38,584 nucleotides of DNA from Clostridiales bacterium UBA4706 (GTDB taxonomy: Bacteria; Bacillota; Clostridia; Oscillospirales; Oscillospiraceae), in the NCBI GenBank assembly GCA_002404605.1, contig DHKA01000081.1:609-39192 (forward strand), read 5' to 3'. Within the stretch, counting starts at the first letter, position 1. Each line of letters starts with the position of its first letter. Under the pieces are notes generated by a model. It was not told where the DNA came from and did not search any database. It was given only the letters and a program-made list of their open reading frames with translations. The translations under genes were made by a program, and so were the position numbers. Shown piece after piece: positions 1 to 7,555 of this stretch.

Positions 1-957
1 ACCGTGACCGGCAAGAGAACGCCGAAGACCTACACCGTAAAGGTGGAAGGCACCGGCGCAGAGGACGTGACGGCGGCGTCGAGCGCGACCTATGGCACGG
101 ACTTCACGTTCAACCTCGACAGGAAGGACGGCTTCCAGTACACGGTCACCGTGACGGTCGGCGGCAAGAGTGTTACGCCCAATACGACGGATGACCGCTC
201 CTACACCATCCCCGGCGCGGGCGTGACCGGAAACATCGTCATCATCGTGACGAAGGACGCCGTTCAGGTGGAGATGACCACGGTCAAGTTTGAGGGCACC
301 GGCGCGGGCGACGTCGAGGGCGGCATGTCCCAGGATACGCCGACCGGCAAGGAATTCACGTTCACGATCAAAAAAGATGCGAACTATGATTACACCGTGA
401 AGCTCGGCGACGAAGTGCTCGCCGAAGCGGACGGCAAGTACACGATCCCCGGCGGTAAGGTCACCGCAGGTACGATCACCGTGACGGTCGAAAAGACGGT
501 CAGCACGCAGGGCGTAAAGGTGCAGCAGTATGTGAAGCTGGAGAACCAGCAGTCCGTCTGGCTCGTGACCGTCGAGGGCGACGCCGGTGACGGCAAGGTG
601 TACGCCTACGGCGGCGAGAGAATGTTCAAGACCACGAAGTACGGCACGAACGGCACGTATGCGTATCTCGTGATCGCGCCGGCGCTCTCCGTGGAAGACG
701 CCGCGGCGCAGCTCGGCATCACGGCGGGCGAAGCGGCCGGAACGGTCAGCTACGGCGGCGACGTGAACGGCTCGAGCGTCATAGACATCAACGACGCGCA
801 GCTCGTGTACGATATGTACAACGCGCACTATGCGGATTTCACCACGGTCTCGATGTACAAGTTCCTCTGCGCGGACATTGCGGACAACACGCCGGAAGGC
901 TCAACGCTCCTGAACGTCAGCGACGCGGTGGCGGTCATCGACAAGATCAACAAGTAA
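1..957 (+). CDS. Dockerin-containing surface protein, 5' end missing
   Basis: The frame is open from base 1 to a TAA at 955-957, so this is the C-terminal 318 residues of a larger exported protein. It shows two tandem beta-rich repeats of about 85 residues (both contain VEGTGA or FEGTGA near the start and YTIPG near the end), then a module with the sequence YVKLENQQSVWLVTVEG, then a type I dockerin-like C-terminus. The first dockerin calcium loop is clear (GDVNGSSVIDINDA). The second half (ADIADNTPEGSTLLNVSDA) keeps the NVSDA helix start but carries an insertion in the loop. Dockerins dock onto cohesins, and the next gene encodes a cohesin-like domain, so the two products may bind each other outside the cell. 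The signal peptide and the function of the missing N-terminus cannot be seen. The dockerin assignment is good; the role is unknown. Confidence 0.8.
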   Translation, partial: TVTGKRTPKTYTVKVEGTGAEDVTAASSATYGTDFTFNLDRKDGFQYTVTVTVGGKSVTPNTTDDRSYTIPGAGVTGNIVIIVTKDAVQVEMTTVKFEGTGAGDVEGGMSQDTPTGKEFTFTIKKDANYDYTVKLGDEVLAEADGKYTIPGGKVTAGTITVTVEKTVSTQGVKVQQYVKLENQQSVWLVTVEGDAGDGKVYAYGGERMFKTTKYGTNGTYAYLVIAPALSVEDAAAQLGITAGEAAGTVSYGGDVNGSSVIDINDAQLVYDMYNAHYADFTTVSMYKFLCADIADNTPEGSTLLNVSDAVAVIDKINK

Positions 958-960
958 TTT

Positions 961-1050
961 TCCCCATCCCCGCAAGCCTCCCCCATCCGGGGGAGGCACG
1001 CGGGGGATCCCCCGGACATTGACCCCTGCCGCCGGATCCCGGCGGTGCAG
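961..1050 (+). other. Three consecutive GC-rich hairpins between surface genes
   Basis: A 9-bp stem (976-984 with 989-997, loop ATCC), a perfect palindrome CGGGGGATCCCCCG at 1001-1014, and a third stem (1026-1035 with 1039-1050) lie back to back. None is followed by a T-run, so a strong intrinsic terminator is unlikely. They may be processing or mRNA-stability elements that set the ratio of the flanking dockerin and cohesin-like proteins. Confidence 0.45.
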
Positions 1051-1092
1051 GTGAGTTTCCGAACAAAATCCCTTATCCCGAGAGGAGATCCC

Positions 1093-2148
1093 ATGAAAAC
1101 TTTGAAACGCCTTTCCGCACTGCTTCTCGCGCTGCTGCTGGCGCTCTCGTGCTCCGTCGGCGCGCTGGCGACGGACGATTCGATGCAGTTCCACTTTGAT
1201 CTCACCGTAGACGGCGAGCACACGAAAAACGTGCTCTCCGGCGACGTTATTACCGTGGTGTTCACGCTCGACCGCACCGACAGCAGCCAGAACTACACGG
1301 TCTACGGCGTGCAGAACGAGATCGAATACGATCCCGCGTTCTTCGAGTTCGTCGAGGGCAGCGCGCTGCTCATGCCGGGCATCGATAAATCGCAGGTCTC
1401 TCTCGTCGGCGGGATGAATCGGTTTTATATGAACTTCCTCTCTCTCGGCGGCGGCACGGAATGGCCGGCCACCACGACGCTTGGCAGCTTCCAGCTGCGA
1501 GTCATTGCCGAGACGGGCGTGACCCACATCCGCAACAAGGCAAATTTCGTTTCCACCAGGGACGGAGCGGATCACTACGCCTCCACGAAGGACGATGTTA
1601 CGGTCATCCTCTCCGGCGAGTGCATCATCCGCTTTGACCCCAACGGCGGCAGCCAGGTGGATGAGATCCGCGTGCCCTACGGCGAGAAGATCCCCCGTCC
1701 GGACGATCCGACGCGCGAGGGCAAGTACTTTGCCGGATGGTTCACCGATATCGAGCGCACCCATCCCTGGGACTTTGATAACGACACCGTCGAGGGCAAC
1801 ATGACCCTTTACGCCGGGTGGAGCGACACGCCGCTTGACACCGATGCGCCGGAAGAGACCGGCGGCGGACACCTGCTCGCGTGGCTTCTGCCGCTGCTCG
1901 GCCTGATCGGTCTGCTGCTGATCCTCCTTCTCCTGCTGCGCAAGCGCGTGCAGTTTGAGACTTTCGGCGGTACGGAGCTTGACGATGTGCGCGTCTGGCG
2001 CGGCGCGAAGATCGAAGTGCCCGCCGCACCGCTCAAGACCGGCTCGCTCTTCGGCGGCTGGTTCAAGGACGAAGAATGCACGCAGCCGTGGGACTTCGAC
2101 GAAGACACGGTCGATAAGAACATGACGCTTTACGCACGCTGGAACTGA
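1093..2148 (+). CDS. Membrane-anchored cohesin-like protein with two InlB-type repeats
   Basis: The product has 351 residues. ATG 1093 is chosen because AGGAG lies at 1083-1087 and it begins a typical signal peptide (MKTLKRLSALLLALLLALS, then GALA). Residues about 30-172 resemble a cohesin beta-sandwich (GDVITVVFTLD, then EIEYDPAFFEFVEGS, then TLGSFQLRVIAE). Residues about 175-246 are an InlB/Listeria-Bacteroides repeat (FDPNGG, YAGW). A transmembrane segment spans about 261-282, followed by RKR. A second InlB-type repeat (GGWFKDEECTQPWDFDEDTV, then LYARWN) lies after the membrane segment and so is predicted to be cytoplasmic, which is odd. Flanking genes encode dockerins, so this may be a one-cohesin anchoring protein. 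Cohesin is assigned by pattern; a related beta-sandwich family is possible. Confidence 0.75.
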   Translation: MKTLKRLSALLLALLLALSCSVGALATDDSMQFHFDLTVDGEHTKNVLSGDVITVVFTLDRTDSSQNYTVYGVQNEIEYDPAFFEFVEGSALLMPGIDKSQVSLVGGMNRFYMNFLSLGGGTEWPATTTLGSFQLRVIAETGVTHIRNKANFVSTRDGADHYASTKDDVTVILSGECIIRFDPNGGSQVDEIRVPYGEKIPRPDDPTREGKYFAGWFTDIERTHPWDFDNDTVEGNMTLYAGWSDTPLDTDAPEETGGGHLLAWLLPLLGLIGLLLILLLLLRKRVQFETFGGTELDDVRVWRGAKIEVPAAPLKTGSLFGGWFKDEECTQPWDFDEDTVDKNMTLYARWN

Positions 2149-2164
2149 TGACCCGGCCTTACCG

Positions 2165-2197
2165 CTCCCCGGCGGACGAAGAACGCCGCGCGGGGAG
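2165..2197 (+). other. Intergenic hairpin upstream of the DUF4430 gene
   Basis: CTCCCCG (2165-2171) pairs with CGGGGAG (2191-2197), with an internal GGCG/CGCC possibility. It has no T-run. It ends just before the AAAGGA Shine-Dalgarno sequence at 2204-2209, so it could protect the downstream transcript or modulate initiation. Confidence 0.3.
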
Positions 2198-2212
2198 ACG
2201 GAGAAAGGAAAC

Positions 2213-4330
2213 GTGAACGTGAACAATCAAACGATCTTGCGCGTGCTCGGCCTTGTGCTGACGGCGGCGCTGCTGCTCGGCTGCGTTTTCGCCGTGAGCG
2301 GCGCGGAGCGCGTTGAGCCGCCCGACCCGCGCGAGAAGGAAACCTCGCTGCTTCGCCCGGAGGCGCTCTCCACCGGCCGTGCCGCCGGTCTCAGCGCCGA
2401 TCCCGGCAGCGAGCCGCCGGCAGAGGAGCCGCCGGCAGAGGAGCCGTCCCCGGCACCGGAAGAGCCGGAACAAACGCCGGAGCCCTCTCCCACGCCGGAA
2501 AATCCGGACGAGACACCCGAACCCACGCCCACGCCTACACCCGGTGAGCCGGAAAGATCGCCGGACCCGTCCAGCGCGCCCGAGGATCCGGACGGGCCGG
2601 ACGGCCCCAGCCCGACGCCCGGAACGACGAGCCGCCCCTCCGATCCCGGCGGCGGGGAGGATACCCCGGGCGAAAATACCGGCGGAGGAGGCGGCAGCGG
2701 CTCCGGCAGCGACCCCGGCGGCAATACCGGCGACGATGACGGAGACGATACCCCCGAAGGTCCGTCCATCATCACGGATCTCGGCCAGTATACGGTCGCG
2801 CCCGTATCGCCCGCCGATCTGACGGACGGGATGCTCGCTTTTTATGCGCGCGCCGAGGGCGGCACGGGCCTCTCGCTCGAAGTCCGCTTCCGCCACGAGA
2901 AGGATGACGGCAACGGCAGCATCCTCTATGTGAACGGGCGGCAGGACTACAAAGCGCCGCTCCAATTCGGCCGGAACTACATAACCATCACGCTCCGCCA
3001 GAACGGAAAAACGCTCGAATCCAAGCGCTACACCGTTCAGTACATCCAGAAAGCGGACAGGGACAACCCCGAGACCGGCCATTACCCCCCGTCGATCACC
3101 ATGGCCGCGCCGGACGAGAGCCGCTGGCCGCTTGAAACGAGCAACCACAATTTCAGCTTTGAGCCGTATGTGACGGACACGCACACCGGCAAGCGTCTCA
3201 CGCCGAGCAAGAATATGACCGTGGTCGTCCGCGACGGCTACGGCGACATCGTCCGCTACACGAACGACGGCTACGTTTTCGATCTGTGGCTCGAACGCCC
3301 GAACCGCGGCGATACGAACACCTATACGATCTCCATCACCGCCTGGGACGAGGACGGCTGCTCGGCAAGATACAAAGAATACATTCTCACCTACCATGCC
3401 ATCGACACCGGCGACGAGATCGGCAAAGCCACCATCGTTATCGATGCCACGACCGTCGGCATGGGCGTGCTGGATACGATCTACGATGTGCCGGTGCAAC
3501 AGGACGTGCCGATCTCCTCGGTCGTACTCAAGGCTCTGTCGGAGTACGGATACTCCGTCAACTACAACGGCACGGAAAAGATCGGCTTTTACATCCGCAG
3601 TCTGGACTCCGGCTCGATCAACGTCGGCGCAGTCCCCGAACGGCTGTGGACGACGGTAGAGCGCGACGGCATCGGCATCATGTACGACGGCGCCGGGAAC
3701 GTGAAGCGCTCGAGCGACAGTCTCGGCGAATTTGATTTCACGCGCGGCTCCGGCTGGATGTACTCCATCAACGGCTCGGTATACGCCGACAAGGGCATGT
3801 CCGAGCGGTATTTACAGGACGGCGACGTGCTCTATCTCCGCTTCACGCTTGCCTACGGCAAGGACATCGGCGGCTACAGCGCGACCGGCGGCAGCTACGG
3901 CCAGTTTTCCACCTACTGCTACCGCTACATCGGCGGGAGCGAGATATTCATCGCTCACGACGATATGGAGGAAATCGAGCGGCAGGAGCCGACGGAGACC
4001 GAGGACGGCTATATCCTCCGCGAATGCGTCCGCTGCGGCGAGCAGGAGAGGGAAGTCCTTCCCGCGACAGGCCCGACGGAGAGCCCGGAGCCTTCGCCCA
4101 GCGAAGAGCCGACGCCGACGCCCGAACCCTCGCCCACGCAGGAACCCACCCCGACACCAACACAGGAACCTACCCCAACACCAACACAGGAACCTACCCC
4201 GACGCCGGAACCGGCACCAACGCCAACGCCGTCACCGGAAGCAACACCCACCCCCGAACCGCCGCCGACACCGACCCCGGCGGCAGAACCCCCAAAACCG
4301 GAAGAACCGGAAGGAGGAAATGATCCGTGA
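2213..4330 (+). CDS. Secreted DUF4430 (transcobalamin C-terminal-like) protein with Pro-rich linkers
   Basis: The product has 705 residues from GTG 2213. A second in-frame GTG at 2219 sits 9 bases from AAAGGA (2204-2209) and may be the true start (703 residues). An N-terminal hydrophobic segment serves as signal peptide or anchor; LLGC inside it could be a lipobox. Residues about 63-185 are a Pro/Glu/Thr/Gly-rich linker and about 190-400 are beta-sandwich. Residues about 406-550 match DUF4430 (ATIVID, then SGWMYSINGSVYADKG, then LQDGDVLYLRF), the fold of the C-terminal domain of transcobalamin and intrinsic factor. A small module with CVRC follows near residue 605, and the tail is TQEPTPTP repeats with no LPXTG motif. 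Its stop overlaps the GTG start of the alpha/alpha-toroid gene by 4 bp, so the two proteins are probably made together and may pair. The ligand is unknown. Confidence 0.8.
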   Translation: MNVNNQTILRVLGLVLTAALLLGCVFAVSGAERVEPPDPREKETSLLRPEALSTGRAAGLSADPGSEPPAEEPPAEEPSPAPEEPEQTPEPSPTPENPDETPEPTPTPTPGEPERSPDPSSAPEDPDGPDGPSPTPGTTSRPSDPGGGEDTPGENTGGGGGSGSGSDPGGNTGDDDGDDTPEGPSIITDLGQYTVAPVSPADLTDGMLAFYARAEGGTGLSLEVRFRHEKDDGNGSILYVNGRQDYKAPLQFGRNYITITLRQNGKTLESKRYTVQYIQKADRDNPETGHYPPSITMAAPDESRWPLETSNHNFSFEPYVTDTHTGKRLTPSKNMTVVVRDGYGDIVRYTNDGYVFDLWLERPNRGDTNTYTISITAWDEDGCSARYKEYILTYHAIDTGDEIGKATIVIDATTVGMGVLDTIYDVPVQQDVPISSVVLKALSEYGYSVNYNGTEKIGFYIRSLDSGSINVGAVPERLWTTVERDGIGIMYDGAGNVKRSSDSLGEFDFTRGSGWMYSINGSVYADKGMSERYLQDGDVLYLRFTLAYGKDIGGYSATGGSYGQFSTYCYRYIGGSEIFIAHDDMEEIERQEPTETEDGYILRECVRCGEQEREVLPATGPTESPEPSPSEEPTPTPEPSPTQEPTPTPTQEPTPTPTQEPTPTPEPAPTPTPSPEATPTPEPPPTPTPAAEPPKPEEPEGGNDP
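4139..4210 (+). repeat. 24-bp tandem repeat encoding TQEPTPTP
   Basis: Three copies of a 24-bp unit beginning CAGGAACC lie at 4139-4162, 4163-4186 and 4187-4210, the last with changes. They encode TQEPTPTP steps of the Pro-Thr tail of the DUF4430 protein. Copy number of such repeats commonly varies between strains and sets linker length. Confidence 0.85.
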
Positions 4331-5463
4331 AAAAGCTGATCGCGCTTCTGCTTTGTGTTGTTTGCCTTGCGCAGAGCGCCTCTGCTGCCTCCCCGACGGA
4401 GAGTGCCAGAGACCTGGCCCTCTCCGCCGTCTCGGGGCAGAAGTCTCTCGCGGGCGTGAGCGGCGAGCTGCTCGCGCTGGGCGAGGAATTCCCCGCGGGC
4501 ACGTCCGTGTGCGACTGGACGGCCATTGCCTTCGCGCTGCTCGGCGCGGAGGATGTTGCGGCGTATCTCGCCGCGGAAAACGAATACATATCCGCCAACT
4601 TCCCGCTCCCGGCGAGCGGACGGGCCCCTCTCGCTACCGACTGGCAGCGCGCCGCGCTCACGGTGCGCGCGCTCGGCGGCGATCCCGCCGCGTGCGGGAC
4701 GGACGGCTCGGTCGATCTCATCGCCGGGGGCGTTTACGACTATGCCGGGGATTCTCTCGGCATGCAGGGTCTCAACGGCTGGATCTTCGCACTCATCGCG
4801 CTCGACTGCGGCGGCTATGCCGTGCCGGAGGGCAGCCGGTATACGCGCGAGGATATCCTGCACGAGATCCTCTCGGCGCAGGAGCCGGACGGCGGTTTCG
4901 GCCTCGTTCCCGGCGCTTCGGATACGGACATCACGGCCATGGCGGTGCAGGCGCTCGCGCCGTATGCTGATGGCGAAGCGGCCTACGCCGTGGACGCCGC
5001 GCTCGCGTGGCTCGCTGCGCAGATGACCGACGAGTGCCTTTTTGCCTACTGGGGACAGCCGAGCGCGGAGAGCTCCGCGCAGGTCGTTATTGCGCTCTGC
5101 TCGCTCGGCATCGACCCGGCGGAGGACGAGCGCTTTGCGAAAAACGGTACGAACGTCCTCGAAGCGCTCTGCGATACCTACGGCCGCGCGGATGGAAGCT
5201 ATGCCCACGCGCCGGAGGATGAAAAGGGCGATTTCATGGCGACCGAGCAGGTCATGCTCGCGTTCACGGCGCTCTGGAAGCTCCGGAGCGGTGCGGGGCG
5301 GCTGTACGATATGACCGCCGTGCCGCAGACCGCAGCGGAGACCGCGCCGGAAAAGGCCCCGGCGGGGACACCCTGGCTGACCGTTGTACTTTGTCTTGCC
5401 GCTGCTGCGGCGATCGTTGTTGTTGTAGTCGTGTGCCGGAAGAAAAAGGAGAAGAGAGCATGA
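4327..5463 (+). CDS. Membrane-anchored alpha/alpha-toroid (prenyltransferase/transcobalamin-like) protein
   Basis: The product has 378 residues from GTG 4327, overlapping the previous stop as GTGA. The signal peptide (MKKLIALLLCVVCLAQSASA) is clear. Residues about 28-335 form repeated helical pairs with QEPDGGFGL, GASDTDITAMAVQALAPY and SSAQVVIALCSLGID, typical of the alpha/alpha-toroid superfamily that includes squalene cyclase, prenyltransferase beta subunits and the N-terminal barrel of transcobalamin. The DXDD cyclase motif is not seen, so catalysis is unlikely. A C-terminal membrane segment at about 350-370 ends in RKKKEKRA, leaving the toroid outside the cell. Transcobalamins join this barrel to a DUF4430-like domain in one chain; here the two halves are adjacent, translationally coupled genes. 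A cobalamin or other small-molecule binding role is inference. Confidence 0.8.
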   Translation: MKKLIALLLCVVCLAQSASAASPTESARDLALSAVSGQKSLAGVSGELLALGEEFPAGTSVCDWTAIAFALLGAEDVAAYLAAENEYISANFPLPASGRAPLATDWQRAALTVRALGGDPAACGTDGSVDLIAGGVYDYAGDSLGMQGLNGWIFALIALDCGGYAVPEGSRYTREDILHEILSAQEPDGGFGLVPGASDTDITAMAVQALAPYADGEAAYAVDAALAWLAAQMTDECLFAYWGQPSAESSAQVVIALCSLGIDPAEDERFAKNGTNVLEALCDTYGRADGSYAHAPEDEKGDFMATEQVMLAFTALWKLRSGAGRLYDMTAVPQTAAETAPEKAPAGTPWLTVVLCLAAAAAIVVVVVVCRKKKEKRA

Positions 5464-6404
5464 ACGAACTGACCGGGAAGATCCAGACGGAAATAAAGAA
5501 AGTTATCGTCGGCAAGGACGACGTCGTCCGCCGCGTGCTGATGGCCATTCTCGCGCAGGGCCACGTCCTTCTGGAGGACGTGCCCGGCGTCGGCAAGACG
5601 ACGCTCGCCATGGCCTTTGCCAAAACGCTCGGTCTCAAGACCGCGCGCGTGCAGTTCACCTCCGATACGATGCCCTCGGACATCATCGGCTTTTCGGTGT
5701 ACGACAAGGACACCGGGACTCTCTCCTATAAGCCCGGCGCGGTCATGACGAATCTGCTGCTCGCCGACGAGATCAACCGCACGTCGAGCAAGACGCAGTC
5801 GGCGCTGCTCGAGGCGATGGAGGAGAAAAACGTCACCGTGGACGGCGTGACGCACCCGCTTCCCGCGCCGTTCATCGTGCTCGCCACGCAGAACCCCGTC
5901 GGCTCCGCCGGCACGATGATGCTGCCGAACTCCCAGCTCGACCGCTTCCTCATCCGGCTCTCGATGGGCTATCCCGATCTCAAGAGCCAGACGGAGATCC
6001 TGCGCGAGCGTCACCATGAAAACCCGCTCGGCCGGGTGGAAGCCGTCACGGATATTGCGGGCCTTCTCGCACTCATCGACGAGGTGACCAACGTCCACTT
6101 TGCCGACAGCGTGTATGATTACGCCGCGCGTCTCGTGGAAAAGACGCGCTCGAACGCCTTCGTGACGCTCGGCGTCAGCCCGCGCGGTGCGCTGGCGGTC
6201 TGCCGCGCAGCCAAGGCCAACGCTTACCTTGCCGGGCGCGATTATGTGATCCCGGACGATGTGGCGGAGGTGTTTCCGTTTGTGTGCGGCCACCGCCTCA
6301 TCCTCAACGCCAAGGCCCGTTTGAACGAATATACCGCCGAGCAGCTCATCGAGAGCATGATCGGCGAGGTGAAAAAGCCGGACGTGCAGGAGTTCCGGAA
6401 GTGA
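5460..6404 (+). CDS. MoxR-family AAA+ ATPase
   Basis: The product has 314 residues. ATG 5460 overlaps the previous stop (ATGA) and has AAGGAGA at 5446-5452. Walker A is EDVPGVGKT (Lys46), Walker B is LLLADEINR (Asp103, Glu104), and sensor 1 is VLATQNP. The C-terminal lid includes VSPRGALAVCRAAKA. MoxR ATPases are cytoplasmic chaperone-like enzymes that help mature or assemble exported or metal-dependent complexes. They are very often encoded with DUF58 and transglutaminase-like membrane proteins, exactly as here. In this operon the likely clients are the surface proteins encoded around it. Family assignment is firm; the client is inferred from position. Confidence 0.95.
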   Translation: MNELTGKIQTEIKKVIVGKDDVVRRVLMAILAQGHVLLEDVPGVGKTTLAMAFAKTLGLKTARVQFTSDTMPSDIIGFSVYDKDTGTLSYKPGAVMTNLLLADEINRTSSKTQSALLEAMEEKNVTVDGVTHPLPAPFIVLATQNPVGSAGTMMLPNSQLDRFLIRLSMGYPDLKSQTEILRERHHENPLGRVEAVTDIAGLLALIDEVTNVHFADSVYDYAARLVEKTRSNAFVTLGVSPRGALAVCRAAKANAYLAGRDYVIPDDVAEVFPFVCGHRLILNAKARLNEYTAEQLIESMIGEVKKPDVQEFRK

Positions 6405-7555
6405 AAGCACGCCGAATCACCGCCGCCGTACTGTGGCTTCTGGCTGCGGCGGCGAGCGCGGCGGTCTGGGTCGCCGGAGGCGGCGCGCTCTGGCTGGGCG
6501 CGGCGATCGCCGTGCTGCTTCTGCCGGGCGTGTCGCTGCTGCTCGCTCTTGCGGCGCGGCGGGCGGTGCGCCTTACGCTCACGCTCACGCCCACGGTGCC
6601 GAAGCGCACCGCGGCGCAGGCGGTGCTGAAAGTGAAAAACGGCGCGCTGCTGAACGCAAATGCGCTCCTTCGCGTGCGCGCCGTGAACGCTCTTACGCGC
6701 GAGGAAACGGTAACGGAGCTTCACTGCGCCGTGCCGCCGAAAGAAACGAAGGAGCTGCGATTTCTCGTGGAGAGCCGCCGCTGCGGTCAGATCACCGCTT
6801 CGGTGGAAAAGGCGCTGCTCCTCGATGTATGCGGCATTTTTGCCGTGCCTTTAAAAACGGAAAACATCTCCGCGCGCACGACCGTCCTGCCGGATATGTT
6901 CGCGCCCGAGATCGGTCTGGAGCTTGCCTCCTCCATGCCGGAGGAGAGCGACAGCTATGCGCCCGGACGCCGCGGGAACGATCTCACGGAGATCTTCCAG
7001 CTGCGCGAATATGCCCCCGGCGACGATCTTCGCCGCATCCACTGGAAGATGACGGCCAAGACCGGCCGGCTCATCGTCCGCGAGCCCAGTCTCCCGCTCC
7101 AGCGCTCGCTGCTGGTCTTCTGGGATAAGACGGCGGCGGATAAGCTCGCGCCGGACGTGGCGGACGCGCTCGCCGAGAGCGTATCCTCCGTCTGCCAGAG
7201 CCTGAGCGAGGCGGGCTTCGCCTATACGCTCGGCTGGAGCGGCGAGGGACAGAACATTCTCGAGGAAGCGCCCGATACCGACCGGCTGCTTGCGCTGCTG
7301 CCGCGCATGGTACGCTCCGCCGGAACGGGGGAGAGCGGAACGGCTCTGCTCGCCCGGCAGGGCGGCGAGAGCTTTTACGGCCGCGTGCTGCTCTTCGCGC
7401 ATGCCGTGCCGCCGGAGATCGAGGCGCTGGCCGAGCGGTGCGCGCTGACGCTCCTTCTCTGCTCGCGCGCGGAGACGGCGGCACCGTGCCGGACTGTCCG
7501 GTTCACGCCGGAGGACTATGCGCAGCGCCTGCATGATCTGGAGTTTATGGAATGA
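6401..7555 (+). CDS. DUF58 family membrane protein
   Basis: The product has 384 residues from GTG 6401, overlapping the MoxR stop as GTGA, with AGGAG at 6388-6392. Two N-terminal membrane segments lie at about 6-24 and 26-50. The DUF58 signature REYAPGDDLRRIHWKMTAKT appears at about residues 203-222, followed by LIVREPSLPLQRSLLVFWD, the start of a von Willebrand A-like fold. Proteins of this family partner with MoxR ATPases at the membrane. The gene is locked into the same translational chain, which suggests fixed stoichiometry with MoxR and the transglutaminase-like protein. The biochemical role of DUF58 is not well defined. Confidence 0.93.
   Translation: MKARRITAAVLWLLAAAASAAVWVAGGGALWLGAAIAVLLLPGVSLLLALAARRAVRLTLTLTPTVPKRTAAQAVLKVKNGALLNANALLRVRAVNALTREETVTELHCAVPPKETKELRFLVESRRCGQITASVEKALLLDVCGIFAVPLKTENISARTTVLPDMFAPEIGLELASSMPEESDSYAPGRRGNDLTEIFQLREYAPGDDLRRIHWKMTAKTGRLIVREPSLPLQRSLLVFWDKTAADKLAPDVADALAESVSSVCQSLSEAGFAYTLGWSGEGQNILEEAPDTDRLLALLPRMVRSAGTGESGTALLARQGGESFYGRVLLFAHAVPPEIEALAERCALTLLLCSRAETAAPCRTVRFTPEDYAQRLHDLEFME

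Noticed and set aside
2159..3499. Minus-strand frame of 446 codons over the DUF4430 gene
   Set aside because: Arises from the Pro-rich repetitive coding sequence; the plus-strand gene has a signal peptide, ribosome site and DUF4430 motif.
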